Positions 51,820 through 61,275 of a stretch of 64,000 bases of DNA are shown here, one piece after another. Below the pieces are notes generated by a model. The model had not been told where the DNA came from. It made no database searches and was given only the letters and a program-made list of their open reading frames with translations. Made by a program: the position numbers and the translations under genes. Within the stretch, counting starts at the first letter, position 1. Each line of letters begins with the position of its first letter. Source of the stretch: Siansivirga zeaxanthinifaciens CC-SAMT-1 (GTDB lineage: Bacteria; Bacteroidota; Bacteroidia; Flavobacteriales; Flavobacteriaceae); assembly GCF_000941055.1 (NCBI RefSeq), contig NZ_CP007202.1:2476001-2540000 (forward strand), in the 5' to 3' direction.

Positions 51820-52770
51820 TTATTTTTTTATAAGTCCGAGTTCAATTAAACGCTCTGTTAAAAACTCCCCAGCGGTAATATCGTCAAAGGCTTTCGGGTT
51901 GTTTTCATCAACACAATTTTCTAAAACATTCAATTTCATATCGCTAATAGAATGCATAAAAAACGGAATGGAATATCTGGAAGTTCCCCAAAGTTCACGT
52001 GGCGGATTGATAACTCTGTGTATAGTCGATTTTAATTTATTATTGGTATGTCTGGATAACATATCGCCAACGTTTATCATTAACTCATCGGGTTCTGCAA
52101 TAGCATCAATCCATTCGCCTTTATGGTTTTGTACTTGTAAACCACGCCCTTGGGCACCCATTAAAAGCGTAATTAAATTAATGTCTCCATGCGCTGCAGC
52201 ACGAACGGCATCTTTAGGTTCTTGGGTAATAGGCGGGTAGTGGATTGGTCGTAAAATAGAATTTCCGTTATGGATATAGTTATCAAAATACGTTTCTTCT
52301 AAACCTAAATAAATAGCCAAGGCGCGCAAAACATATTTAGCTGTTTTTTCCAGCATTTTATAGGCTTCTTTTCCTATGGCGTTAAATTCCGGTAGTTCTT
52401 CAACAATAACATTGTCTGGATATTCATTTTTCAAGGCTTCATTATCTTCAACATATTGTCCGAAATGCCAAAATTCTTTTAAGTCGCCTTCTTTTTTACC
52501 CTTAGCACTTTCTTTTCCAAAAGACACATAACCGCGTTGACCACCAATGCCTGGTATTTCATATTTCTGCTTGGTTTCTAAAGGTAAATCGAAAAAATTT
52601 TTAACTTCTTTATACAGGTTTTCAACTAAAGTTTCATCTAAAAAATGACCCTTAAGCGCAACAAAACCAATCTCTTCGTAAGCTTTGCCAATGGCCTCAA
52701 CAAATTGTTGTTTTTTGGTAGCGTCGTTAGATGTAAAATCTTTTAAATTGACACTAGGAATTATATTCAT
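51820..52770 (-). CDS. 2-oxoglutarate/Fe(II)-dependent dioxygenase (isopenicillin-N-synthase-like)
   Basis: A 316-residue oxygenase of the IPNS/2OG-Fe(II) family. The iron triad is His194 and Asp196 (HGDINLITLL) and His251 (STIHRV), and the 2-oxoglutarate-binding RxS is Arg265 and Ser267 in SRYSIPFF. The N-terminal DIOX_N part starts at MNIIPSVNLKDFTSND and contains GFVALKGHFL. The substrate is unknown; family members modify small molecules or, in other branches, proteins. It leads the 5-gene minus-strand operon, with a -7 element just upstream. Confidence 0.9.
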   Translation of the reverse strand: MNIIPSVNLKDFTSNDATKKQQFVEAIGKAYEEIGFVALKGHFLDETLVENLYKEVKNFFDLPLETKQKYEIPGIGGQRGYVSFGKESAKGKKEGDLKEFWHFGQYVEDNEALKNEYPDNVIVEELPEFNAIGKEAYKMLEKTAKYVLRALAIYLGLEETYFDNYIHNGNSILRPIHYPPITQEPKDAVRAAAHGDINLITLLMGAQGRGLQVQNHKGEWIDAIAEPDELMINVGDMLSRHTNNKLKSTIHRVINPPRELWGTSRYSIPFFMHSISDMKLNVLENCVDENNPKAFDDITAGEFLTERLIELGLIKK

Positions 52771-52797
52771 GCGGATTTTTTTTAATAAGTGTATCTA

Positions 52798-52805
52798 CAA
52801 ATGTA
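52798..52805 (-). promoter_or_regulatory. Bacteroidota-type -7 element of the 2OG-oxygenase operon
   Basis: TACATTTG on the minus strand, a full TAnnTTTG match, 28 bases before the ATG at 52770. Confidence 0.45.
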
Positions 52806-52926
52806 CGAAAACAATATAAAGTTTCTATATCACTTTTTATTTATCATCTAGCATAACTATTTGGGTAATTATGTTATTTTTATAAGCGTTAAGACTCTAA
52901 TATGCTCAGAATTCTATCACTTATTT

Positions 52927-54903
52927 ATGACCTATAATATTTCTCAATTACCTACGCGCTTAATAATGGATTTGTATAAAAATATGCTTAAATCCAGAAT
53001 GATAGAAGAAAAAATGCTCTTACTCTTAAGGCAAGGGAAAATTAGTAAATGGTTTTCTGGCATCGGACAAGAGGCGATCGCTGTAGGTGTAACGTTGGCT
53101 ATTAACAACGACGAATACATTTTACCCATGCACCGAAATTTGGGTGTTTTTATTTCCCGAAATGTCCCATTACACCGTTTATTTGCACAGTGGCAAGGTA
53201 AACCTTCGGGTTTTACAAAGGGTAGAGACCGCTCGTTCCATTTTGGGTCGCAATACCATAAAATTATTGGAATGATTTCTCATTTAGGACCTCAAATGGG
53301 TGTTGCTAATGGTATTGCTTTGGCATCTGTACTTAAAGGTGAAAATAAAGTAACCGCTGTTTTTACAGGTGAAGGCGGAACCAGCGAAGGCGATTTTCAT
53401 GAAGCTTTAAATGTAGCGTCGGTGTGGAATTTACCTGTTATTTTTTGTGTTGAAAATAATGGATACGGATTGTCGACACCTACGAGCGAACAGTTTAAAT
53501 GTGAAAACATAGCCGATAAAGGCTTGGGCTATGGCATGGAATCGCATATTGTTGAAGGTAATAATATAACAGAAGTTTACAATACCGTTAAAAAGTTAGC
53601 AGACGATTTGCGAAGTCATCCCAGACCTGTTTTACTTGAATTTAAAACCTTTAGAATGCGAGGTCACGAAGAGGCGAGTGGCACCAAGTATGTGCCTGAA
53701 GCGATGATGGATTTCTGGAGCACGAAAGACCCTTTGCTTAATTTTCAGAAATATTTAATTGAAAAACACATATTATCGGAAGCCTTAATTAAGCAAATTG
53801 TTAATGAAATTTCTAACGACATTAATAAAAATCTGGATATCGTTTCATCTGAACCTGCTATAATTGCTGATGTTAAGACAGAACTACATGATGTTTATAA
53901 ATCGTTTGATTTTGAACATATTAAACCAACTACCGAAGTTAACGATATTAGATTTATTGATGCCATTTCTGAAGCTTTAAAACAAAGTATGGAACACCAT
54001 AATAACTTGATTATTATGGGACAAGATATCGCCGAATATGGCGGTGTATTTAAAATAACGGAAGGGTTTGTAGAAGCATTTGGTAAAGATCGTGTAAGAA
54101 ACACCCCCATTTGCGAATCGACCATTGTTGAAGCCGCTATGGGCTTATCGATTGCAGGCATGAAGAGTGTTGTTGAAATGCAATTTGCCGATTTTGCTGC
54201 CAGTGGTTTTAATCCCATTGTTAATTATTTAGCAAAATCTCATTACCGTTGGGGGCAAAACGCCGATGTTGTTATAAGAATGCCCTGTGGCGCTGGTGTG
54301 GGAGCGGGGCCATTTCATTCGCAAACAAACGAAGCTTGGTTTACTAAAACACCAGGATTAAAAGTTGTTTATCCGGCTTTTCCCTATGATGCCAAAGGAC
54401 TTCTAAATACAGCAATAAACGACCCGAATCCCGTATTGTTTTTTGAGCATAAAGCACTGTACAGAAGTATCAAACAAGATGTACCAACCAATTATTACAC
54501 CCTACCTTTTGGAAAAGCTGCAATGCTTCGCGAGGGGAAAGATATTAGTATAATAAGTTACGGCGCAGCTGTTCACTGGGTTTTGGAAACCTTAGACAAC
54601 AACCCGCAAATTCATGCCGATGTTATCGATTTAAGAACCCTTCAACCGCTGGATACAGCGACTATTTATGCTTCGGTAAAAAAAACAGGAAAAGCTATTA
54701 TTCTTCAGGAAGATTCGTTGTTTGGTGGCATCGCCAATGATATTTCTGCATTAATAATGGAACATTGTTTTTCGTATTTAGATGCCCCAGTAAAACGGGT
54801 AGGAAGTTTAGAAACGCCCATCCCTTTCATCCAGCAGCTAGAAGCACAATATCTTGCTAAAAATAACTTTGAGAAGGAATTAAAAGCTTTATTAAATTTT
54901 TAG
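52927..54903 (+). CDS. Fused E1 alpha/beta of a 2-oxoacid (branched-chain) dehydrogenase
   Basis: A 658-residue thiamine-diphosphate enzyme. The N-terminal half (about 1-330) is E1 alpha: RMIEEKMLLLLRQGKIS, FSGIGQEAIAVG, and the ThDP motif starting GEGGTSEGDFHEALN (a GDG variant) and ending VENNGYGLSTP. The C-terminal half (about 345-658) is E1 beta: MGQDIAEYGGVFKITEGF, NTPICESTIVEAAMG, GAGVGAGPFHSQTNEAWF and VDL/VIDLRTLQPLD. It oxidatively decarboxylates branched-chain 2-oxoacids or pyruvate with E2 and E3, which are not in the window. The reading frame extends to 52861, but ATG 52927 matches the start of the E1 alpha domain. Confidence 0.92.
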   Translation: MTYNISQLPTRLIMDLYKNMLKSRMIEEKMLLLLRQGKISKWFSGIGQEAIAVGVTLAINNDEYILPMHRNLGVFISRNVPLHRLFAQWQGKPSGFTKGRDRSFHFGSQYHKIIGMISHLGPQMGVANGIALASVLKGENKVTAVFTGEGGTSEGDFHEALNVASVWNLPVIFCVENNGYGLSTPTSEQFKCENIADKGLGYGMESHIVEGNNITEVYNTVKKLADDLRSHPRPVLLEFKTFRMRGHEEASGTKYVPEAMMDFWSTKDPLLNFQKYLIEKHILSEALIKQIVNEISNDINKNLDIVSSEPAIIADVKTELHDVYKSFDFEHIKPTTEVNDIRFIDAISEALKQSMEHHNNLIIMGQDIAEYGGVFKITEGFVEAFGKDRVRNTPICESTIVEAAMGLSIAGMKSVVEMQFADFAASGFNPIVNYLAKSHYRWGQNADVVIRMPCGAGVGAGPFHSQTNEAWFTKTPGLKVVYPAFPYDAKGLLNTAINDPNPVLFFEHKALYRSIKQDVPTNYYTLPFGKAAMLREGKDISIISYGAAVHWVLETLDNNPQIHADVIDLRTLQPLDTATIYASVKKTGKAIILQEDSLFGGIANDISALIMEHCFSYLDAPVKRVGSLETPIPFIQQLEAQYLAKNNFEKELKALLNF

Positions 54904-54934
54904 ATTTATCTTTATTTAAACTAAAAAAGAAATT

Positions 54935-55348
54935 TTGAGAATCCTTTATATTTTGTGCTTGGTTCTTTTAGTGGGATGTAAAAAAGAACGGTTTGAAGAT
55001 AAGTTTAATTGGCATACCATAAAGGTAACGGCTTCAGCTTATAATTCTACTAAAAGTCAGACAGATGGAAGCCCATTCTTAACAGCCTATGGCGATAGTT
55101 TAAAGCCTGGTTTGCATTGTATTGCCGTATCAAAAGATTTAATTAAAAAAGGATTAACACACAATACGCCCGTTAAAATTGAAGGTTTTGATAGCATCTA
55201 TTTTGTAAAAGACCGCATGCACCCACGATGGAGAAATAAAATTGATATTTATATGGGTTTAGATGTTAAAGCTGCCAAAAAATGGGGACGAAAAAAAGTT
55301 GTAATTCAATACGGCATTTTAAAAGACAGCTTGTTGCAAGACAAGTAA
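54935..55348 (+). CDS. 3D-domain lipoprotein (double-psi beta-barrel)
   Basis: A 137-residue predicted lipoprotein. It starts at TTG 54935 (no ATG in frame), giving MRILYILCLVLLVGC with a lipobox and lipidated Cys15. The mature part is a 3D domain: KVTASAYNSTKSQTDGSPFL, LKPGLHCIAVSKDLIKKG, VKIEGFDSIYFVKDRMHPRW and NKIDIYMGLDV, with the D-R-M-H-P-R and D-I-Y aspartates typical of the double-psi barrel found in MltA-like peptidoglycan enzymes. Whether it cleaves or only binds peptidoglycan is unclear. It is 31 bases after the E1 gene. Confidence 0.82.
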   Translation: MRILYILCLVLLVGCKKERFEDKFNWHTIKVTASAYNSTKSQTDGSPFLTAYGDSLKPGLHCIAVSKDLIKKGLTHNTPVKIEGFDSIYFVKDRMHPRWRNKIDIYMGLDVKAAKKWGRKKVVIQYGILKDSLLQDK

Positions 55349-55514
55349 AACGATAAATTTTATTTGTTTTCACAAAAAAGTATTCATTTAGGAATGATTT
55401 TTGTTAAATACTTGTAAAATATAAGGCCTTACTTTTTCCTTTTTAAATGAAACCGATATATTTGAAGTAGGATTTACTTAACCCTTTGGCTTTAGAATAT
55501 TACCCAAATAAAAA

Positions 55515-56195
55515 ATGAAACGTATATTATCATATCTTATTTTTTTATTTTCAGTTTGTACGATGCATGCGCAATTAGATTCTAAATCGAAATCTATTGC
55601 TATACCTGTAGTTAAAAGTAAAGATGATACTGCCGATTCGAAAAAAATAGACCCTTTAACCCCAAAAACAGAAAACAATCAAACCTTTGGAAGTTTAAAT
55701 GTTCCCGATTTAACCACTGGAGTAGAAACGCCTAAGAAGCAATTTTCTTTGTTTGGAGAAGAATTTGGAAACCCTGGCGAACTATATAAAAAACAACTGG
55801 ACAAAAATCTAGAAAACGTAAAATTATCTCCTGAAGAAGTTGAACAACGTAACGGTAGTAAAACCAATCAATATTTAGGCGATTTTAAAACAAAAGCAGA
55901 ATCTGTGAATATTGTTTACCGAGACCATGGCGCGGTTGATGGCGATTTAATTCAAGTTTTAGTAAACGATGATGTGGTTCAAGCCAGAGTTTTTCTAAAT
56001 AGCGGATTTTCAGGTTTTAAACTTAGTTTACAAAAAGGTTTTAATAAAATAGATTTTCTTGCTTTAAACCAAGGAGAATCTGGTCCAAATACAGCCGAAT
56101 TTAAAGTTGTAGACGATATGGGCAACCTTATTTCCAGAAATCAATGGAACTTAGCAACGGGCGTAAAAGCAACCATTATTGTTGTAAAAGAATAA
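55515..56195 (+). CDS. Secreted conserved hypothetical protein
   Basis: A 226-residue exported protein with signal peptide MKRILSYLIFLFSVCTMHAQ. An unstructured, Lys/Asp/Pro-rich middle (about 21-115) is followed by a compact beta domain (about 115-226): VNIVYRDHGAVDGDLIQVLV, FKLSLQKGFNKIDFLALNQG and a terminal TGVKATIIVVKE. The architecture is known from uncharacterised flavobacterial proteins. I cannot assign a function. It ends 3 bases before the stop of the converging aldo-keto reductase gene. Confidence 0.75.
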   Translation: MKRILSYLIFLFSVCTMHAQLDSKSKSIAIPVVKSKDDTADSKKIDPLTPKTENNQTFGSLNVPDLTTGVETPKKQFSLFGEEFGNPGELYKKQLDKNLENVKLSPEEVEQRNGSKTNQYLGDFKTKAESVNIVYRDHGAVDGDLIQVLVNDDVVQARVFLNSGFSGFKLSLQKGFNKIDFLALNQGESGPNTAEFKVVDDMGNLISRNQWNLATGVKATIIVVKE

Positions 56196-56198
56196 GTT

Positions 56199-57212
56199 TT
56201 ATCCTAAAACGTCGTCAATCAAATTAATTTCTTCTGCCGAAAAACTTAAATTATCTAAAGCTTTTACATTTTCTTTTAACTGATTAGAAGAACTCGCGCC
56301 AATTAAAACAGATGCTACGGTTGGTTTTCTTAAAAGCCAGGCGATAGCCATTTGAGATAATTTTTGTCCGCGATTTTGCGCCAAGTCATTCAACCTTAAA
56401 ATTTTATCTAAATTATTAGTAACCGTTTCTGCGCTTAAATAACTCATATCCTTATCGGCTCTCGAACCTTTTGGAATGCCATGTAAATAGCGATCGGTAA
56501 GCATACCTTGTGCCAGTGGAGAAAATGCAATACACCCAACACCGTTAGCATCTAAGGTGTCTAAAAGTCCGTTTTCCACCCAACGATCAAACATCGAGTA
56601 TCTGGCCTGATGTAAAATAAATGGGGTGTTATTGTATTTTAAAATATCTGCAGCCTTTTGAGTCTCTTCGGGTTGGTAATTAGAAATTCCAACATATAAA
56701 GCTTTTCCTTGGCGAACGATGTCGGTAAGCGCGCCCATAGTTTCTTCTAAAGGTGTTTCGGGATCGGGTCTATGATGATAAAAAACATCTACATAATCTA
56801 ATCCCATACGCTTTAAACTCTGGTCTAAACTTGAAATTAAATACTTTCTAGACCCCCAATTCCCATAGGGTCCAGGCCACATATCGAAACCTGCCTTACT
56901 GGCAACAAACAATTCATCGCGGTAATTTTTAAAATCTTTTTTAAAAATGGTACCAAAATTTTCTTCGGCAGAACCGTAAGGCGGTCCATAGTTATTGGCT
57001 AAATCGAAATGCGTAATTCCTAAATCGAAAGCTGTTCTAAGCACTTCTCTCGCATTCTGAATGGAATCGATAAAACCAAAATTGTGCCACAAACCAAGCG
57101 ACAAAGCAGGTAGTAATACACCGCTTTTTCCTGTTCGATTGTACGTCATGTGTTTATAGCGTTGAGAATCTGCTACATACTCCGTTATTTCGCTTTTATC
57201 GTTAATTTGCAT
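56199..57212 (-). CDS. Aldo-keto reductase, L-glyceraldehyde-3-phosphate reductase type
   Basis: A 337-residue NADPH-dependent (alpha/beta)8-barrel reductase. The catalytic tetrad is Asp70 and Tyr75 (FDLANNYG), Lys106 (VASKAG) and a His of the HH pair 146/147 (DVFYHHRPDPETPLEE). The cofactor loop GASSSNQLKENVKAL and the extended W-x-G insertion MWPGPYGNWGSRKYL mark the YghZ/Gpr group, which detoxifies L-glyceraldehyde 3-phosphate and methylglyoxal. Length 337 matches E. coli YghZ (346). Confidence 0.92.
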   Translation of the reverse strand: MQINDKSEITEYVADSQRYKHMTYNRTGKSGVLLPALSLGLWHNFGFIDSIQNAREVLRTAFDLGITHFDLANNYGPPYGSAEENFGTIFKKDFKNYRDELFVASKAGFDMWPGPYGNWGSRKYLISSLDQSLKRMGLDYVDVFYHHRPDPETPLEETMGALTDIVRQGKALYVGISNYQPEETQKAADILKYNNTPFILHQARYSMFDRWVENGLLDTLDANGVGCIAFSPLAQGMLTDRYLHGIPKGSRADKDMSYLSAETVTNNLDKILRLNDLAQNRGQKLSQMAIAWLLRKPTVASVLIGASSSNQLKENVKALDNLSFSAEEINLIDDVLG

Positions 57213-57300
57213 GGTTTCAGAATAAAATTAGCGTTAAAGATAGAAATAAATTTCAATTAAATTTTATTGAAATCATTCGTTAAAAACGGGCTAAAGGTGT

Positions 57301-57308
57301 TATTTTTG
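57301..57308 (+). promoter_or_regulatory. Bacteroidota-type -7 element upstream of the DEAH helicase gene
   Basis: TATTTTTG followed by C, a full TAnnTTTG match, 21 bases before the ATG at 57329. Confidence 0.45.
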
Positions 57309-57328
57309 CTGGCTCTAAAGTTAGATAC

Positions 57329-58882
57329 ATGTCCATATCAAAATCAGAATTAGAAGAAAGAAATGCAGGTAAAAGTTTATATAGCTACCAAAAAGGTGCT
57401 ATTAATAAAATTTTTAAGGCTTTTGAAGAATCTCCTGACGATTACCATTTACTATATCAATTACCCACAGGAGGAGGAAAAACAGTTATTTTCTCTGAAA
57501 TAGTAAGACAATATCTTAAACATCATAAAAAGAGAGTACTTGTTTTAACACACCGTATCGAATTATGCAAGCAAACATCTAACATGCTTACAGAATTTGA
57601 AGTTGTTAATAAAGTTATAGATAGTAAAGCCGATTTAAGTGACCAAGACGAATACAGTTGTTTTGTGGCCATGGTTGAAACCTTAAATAATCGATTAAAC
57701 GATAATAAGCTAGATATTTCAGATATTGGTCTGGTTATTATTGATGAGGCACATTACAATTCCTTTACTAAATTATTCAAATTTTTTAGTCAATCTTTCA
57801 TTTTAGGTGTTACAGCAACGCCTTTAAGCTCGAGTATCGAATTACCTATGACCGATAATTACGATGAATTAATTGTTGGTGAAAGTATTGAATCGCTTAT
57901 AGAAAATGGCTTCTTGGCACGCGCAGAAATGTTTACTTACAACGTAGGTTTAACCTCGTTAGTGGTTGGAGCAAATGGAGATTATACGGTAAAATCTTCT
58001 GAAGATTTATATACTGATTCAGACATGCTAAGTAAGCTGTTACAGGCTTATGAAGAGCGCTCGAAAGGTAAAAAAACCTTAATTTTTAATAACGGTATCA
58101 ACACGTCTTTACACGTTTACGACACCTTCAGACGTGCAGGTTACCCCATCGCGCATTTAGATAATACCAATACAAAAAAAGAACGCGCCATGATTCTTAA
58201 GTGGTTTAAAAAAACACCCGATGCCATATTAACATCGGTGAGTATATTAACCACCGGTTTCGATGAGCCATCTGTTGAAACCATTATCTTAAACCGAGCA
58301 ACAAAATCGTTAACACTATACTATCAAATGATAGGTCGTGGATCGCGTATTTACAAAGACAAAACCAGTTTTAATGTTATCGATTTAGGAAATAATTTTT
58401 ACCGTTTTGGTCCTTGGGGTGATAATCTAGATTGGCAACGCATTTTTAGATCTCCAAACTATTATTTAGATTCTATTTTAAGTGATGATGAATTAGAAAG
58501 TAATTTTAGATATGAAATGCCCGATGAACTTCGTGAGGAGTTTAAGAATTCTAAAGATGTATATTTCGATATTCAAAAAACCTACGTAGAATCTATTCGA
58601 AATGGAGAAACCTCGAAAGTGGTTTTAGAGCGCTCCATAGAGCATCATGCTAAAATTTGTATAGAAAACAGTGAAGATGTTTACGATGCCTTAGCACTGG
58701 CTAAAAAATTGGGTGATGACATCGATTTTAGAATTGGCCGCTACACCAAATGTATTAGTAAAAGCACTTATAATTTTGTGGAATGGCTTAAAGATGATTA
58801 CCGAAAAAAATTAAATGCGTATCTTAGAACTAATTTCGATACTGTTTTTGAAGAAATTTTTGGTTATCCACCAGAAGATTAA
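57329..58882 (+). CDS. DEAH-box SF2 helicase (RadD/YejH-like)
   Basis: A 517-residue SF2 helicase. Walker A is QLPTGGGKTVIFSEIV (about 46-61), followed by VLTHRIELCKQTS, DEAH in VIIDEAHYNSF, GVTATPLSSS, and the C-terminal helicase motifs LTTGFDEPSVETIILNRAT and QMIGRGSRIYKDKTSFNVID. The last about 150 residues are a helical extension. Sequence order and size match RadD, which acts in double-strand break repair and alters RecA strand exchange. Its start ATG lies 21 bases after a -7 element. The cold-shock gene follows at a distance of 192 bases. Confidence 0.88.
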   Translation: MSISKSELEERNAGKSLYSYQKGAINKIFKAFEESPDDYHLLYQLPTGGGKTVIFSEIVRQYLKHHKKRVLVLTHRIELCKQTSNMLTEFEVVNKVIDSKADLSDQDEYSCFVAMVETLNNRLNDNKLDISDIGLVIIDEAHYNSFTKLFKFFSQSFILGVTATPLSSSIELPMTDNYDELIVGESIESLIENGFLARAEMFTYNVGLTSLVVGANGDYTVKSSEDLYTDSDMLSKLLQAYEERSKGKKTLIFNNGINTSLHVYDTFRRAGYPIAHLDNTNTKKERAMILKWFKKTPDAILTSVSILTTGFDEPSVETIILNRATKSLTLYYQMIGRGSRIYKDKTSFNVIDLGNNFYRFGPWGDNLDWQRIFRSPNYYLDSILSDDELESNFRYEMPDELREEFKNSKDVYFDIQKTYVESIRNGETSKVVLERSIEHHAKICIENSEDVYDALALAKKLGDDIDFRIGRYTKCISKSTYNFVEWLKDDYRKKLNAYLRTNFDTVFEEIFGYPPED

Positions 58883-59074
58883 CGTTAAAAACTAATATTT
58901 GTAATATATATATTTTAAGCGACTTAAAATATAATGTATATTTACACAAAATTAGTATGTTAAGCAATTTTTATATAATCTTTTACTTTTTAAAAGACTT
59001 CTTTTTTTTTCAAGATTTTAAATAAAAATTATTTCATAGCAGTTTAATTATTAACTAAAATCCGAATTATTTTT

Positions 59075-59527
59075 ATGGCAAAATCACAAGTAACGTTTAA
59101 TAAAATTGAAAAAGAAAAAAAACGATTAAAGAAAAGAGAAGACAAATTAAAAAAGAAAGAAGCTCGTAAAGCAGAATCTAAAGAAAATCCTCAAGGCATC
59201 CAATTTGCATATGTAGATTACAATGGTAACTTAACAGACACGCCACCAGATCCATCTATGCGTGTAAAAGTAGAAGCAGAAAGCATCGAATTAGGAATTC
59301 CTAAGAAAGAAGATCGAGGTGAAGAGGAGTTAAAAGCCAATGAGGGTAAAGTTTCATTTTTTGATACATCCAAAGGTTTTGGGTTCATTATCGATAATAT
59401 AAACAACGAAAAATATTTTGTACATGTAAGCGGTTTGCTAGAACCTATTGTAGAAAATGATACAGTGACTTACGAGTTAGAACGCGGTCAAAAAGGAATG
59501 AACGCCGTTCGTGTTAAAAAAATATAG
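59075..59527 (+). CDS. Cold-shock domain protein with basic coiled-coil N-terminus
   Basis: A 150-residue nucleic-acid-binding protein. The first 40 residues are a Lys/Glu-rich coiled coil (FNKIEKEKKRLKKREDKLKK). The C-terminal about 65 residues are a cold-shock domain: GKVSFFDTSKGFGFII (RNP1) and EKYFVHVSGLLEPI (RNP2), then YELERGQKGMNAVRV. The gap before it (192 bases, AT-rich) suggests a long 5' leader, which is usual for temperature-sensitive csp mRNAs, but no promoter stands out. It probably acts as an RNA chaperone, fitting its place next to a helicase. Confidence 0.92.
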   Translation: MAKSQVTFNKIEKEKKRLKKREDKLKKKEARKAESKENPQGIQFAYVDYNGNLTDTPPDPSMRVKVEAESIELGIPKKEDRGEEELKANEGKVSFFDTSKGFGFIIDNINNEKYFVHVSGLLEPIVENDTVTYELERGQKGMNAVRVKKI

Positions 59528-59584
59528 TTTAGTATAGTATTACTTCATTTCCATTTGGTATTTAAATTTATATTTTAGAATTGT

Positions 59585-60328
59585 ATGAATTTGCATTCTT
59601 TAGAAGATGACCAAGAATACATTAACCTACAAACCGAACTCGTTAGGTTACAACAACACATAAAACAAACAAATCAACGCGTACTTATTCTTTTTGAAGG
59701 TAGAGATACTGCCGGAAAAGGGGGTGCTATTATGCGTTTTATTCGATTTTTAAACCCTAGATTATTTAAAGTTGTAGCATTATCTAAACCTACTGAAAAA
59801 GAATCGGGGCAATGGTATTTTCAAAGATACATCGAGCATTTGCCAGGTCCGGGAGAAATGGTGTTATTCGACAGAAGTTGGTATAACCGTTCGGTTGTAG
59901 AACCGGTTATGGGATTTTGCACCAAAAAACAATACAATTTGTTTAACAAGCAGGTGGTTCAATTAGAAAAAATGCTTATTGATGATGGTATTCATGTTTT
60001 TAAATTTTGGTTTTCTATTGATGCCGAAGAGCAAAAACGCCGATTAGAAGAGCGTGTACACAACCCGCTTAAGCAATGGAAACTAAGCAGTGTCGATGTA
60101 GAAGCACAATCTAGATGGGCCGATTTTACAAAATACAAAGAAGCCATGTTTAAAAAAACAGCCACGCCACAATCGCCTTGGGTGGTTATTAAAGGTAATG
60201 AACGCGATATCGCAAGAAAAGAAGTAATTCGTTATGTTGTTAATCGTTTTGATTATGATAAAAAGGGCGATACCAACGAAAGACTAACCTTAGACGATAC
60301 TATAGTTACAGAAATATTCAACAAATAG
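59585..60328 (+). CDS. ppk2: Polyphosphate kinase 2
   Basis: A 247-residue PPK2 enzyme that uses polyphosphate to phosphorylate nucleotides (or the reverse). Walker A is LFEGRDTAGKGGAI, with GRDTAGKGG at residues 39-47; Walker B is VLFDRSWYNRSVVEP with Asp96 and Arg97, and the lid region is FSIDAEEQKRRLEER followed by QWKLSS. The size matches single-domain PPK2. Whether it prefers NDP or NMP cannot be decided. It lies 57 bases after the cold-shock gene, so they may be co-transcribed as a stress-related group. Confidence 0.95.
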   Translation: MNLHSLEDDQEYINLQTELVRLQQHIKQTNQRVLILFEGRDTAGKGGAIMRFIRFLNPRLFKVVALSKPTEKESGQWYFQRYIEHLPGPGEMVLFDRSWYNRSVVEPVMGFCTKKQYNLFNKQVVQLEKMLIDDGIHVFKFWFSIDAEEQKRRLEERVHNPLKQWKLSSVDVEAQSRWADFTKYKEAMFKKTATPQSPWVVIKGNERDIARKEVIRYVVNRFDYDKKGDTNERLTLDDTIVTEIFNK

Positions 60329-60360
60329 GAGCCTTTCTTGAAAAGCTTCAAAAATAACCT

Positions 60361-61275
60361 ATGGCTATTAAGCGCAAAACCTTTCTTATTATTTTAGCAT
60401 TTTTCGCTATTTACGTTATTTGGGGGTCTACCTATCTACTAAATAAAATAGCTGTTACCGAAATTCCGCCTTTCTTTTTGGCATCCTTTCGTTTTATGGC
60501 GGCAGGTATTATCATTTTCATCATCGCCAAATTGATGAAATTAAATTTAGCTATAACACGAAAACAATTAATAAATTCTATTATTTCAGGGTTTCTATTT
60601 TTAGTTTATGGAAATGGTATATTTGTTTGGGCTTTAAAATATGTAGATAGTGGTTTTGGTGCGCTAGAAGCTTCAACTCAACCTTTATTTGTATTACTAT
60701 TAATGCGTATAATTGATGGTAAAAAAATGAAAACAAATTCTATAATTGGTATTCTTTTAGGGGTTATTGGTATGTATATTTTGGTTAGTCAAAATGAATT
60801 AGTCACTAAAGATGGTACTTTGTTGGGTATGTTCATGATTTTAACCTGTGTTTTAAGTTGGAGTTATGGGAGTATATTTGTTTCTAAAGCCGATTTACCT
60901 GCAAATTATTTTGTAAGTACCGCCTACCAAATGATTAGTGCCGGACTATTATTAGCCGTTACAAGTGTCATTTTACAAGAAAGCTGGGTTTCTCCTTCAA
61001 ATTGGAGTACGCAAGTACTATGGTCTATGATACTGCTTTGTTTACTTGGAAGTGTCGCTGCGTTTACAGCCTTTAATTATTTATTAAAAGTTGTTTCTAC
61101 CGAAAAAGTATCCACATCGGCTTATGTAAATCCTGTAATTGCTATATTTTTAGGATGGCTCATTTTAGATGAACCGCTTAGCTATCAAACTATAATAGCC
61201 GCCGTTATTCTTTTAACTGGGGTCTATTTTATTACTACAAAACGAAATATAAAATTCAGAGCTTTTGGACGTTAA
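60361..61275 (+). CDS. EamA-family (DMT superfamily) transporter
   Basis: A 304-residue integral membrane protein with about ten hydrophobic helices in two EamA repeats. Typical starting region FAIYVIWGSTYLLNKIAVTE, the GNGIFVWALKYVDSGFGALE region and, in the second repeat, AYVNPVIAIFLGWLILDE. These proteins export metabolites such as amino acids or purines. The substrate is not predictable. It overlaps the next gene by 11 bases, and both genes have the same architecture, which points to a duplicated pair. Confidence 0.93.
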   Translation: MAIKRKTFLIILAFFAIYVIWGSTYLLNKIAVTEIPPFFLASFRFMAAGIIIFIIAKLMKLNLAITRKQLINSIISGFLFLVYGNGIFVWALKYVDSGFGALEASTQPLFVLLLMRIIDGKKMKTNSIIGILLGVIGMYILVSQNELVTKDGTLLGMFMILTCVLSWSYGSIFVSKADLPANYFVSTAYQMISAGLLLAVTSVILQESWVSPSNWSTQVLWSMILLCLLGSVAAFTAFNYLLKVVSTEKVSTSAYVNPVIAIFLGWLILDEPLSYQTIIAAVILLTGVYFITTKRNIKFRAFGR

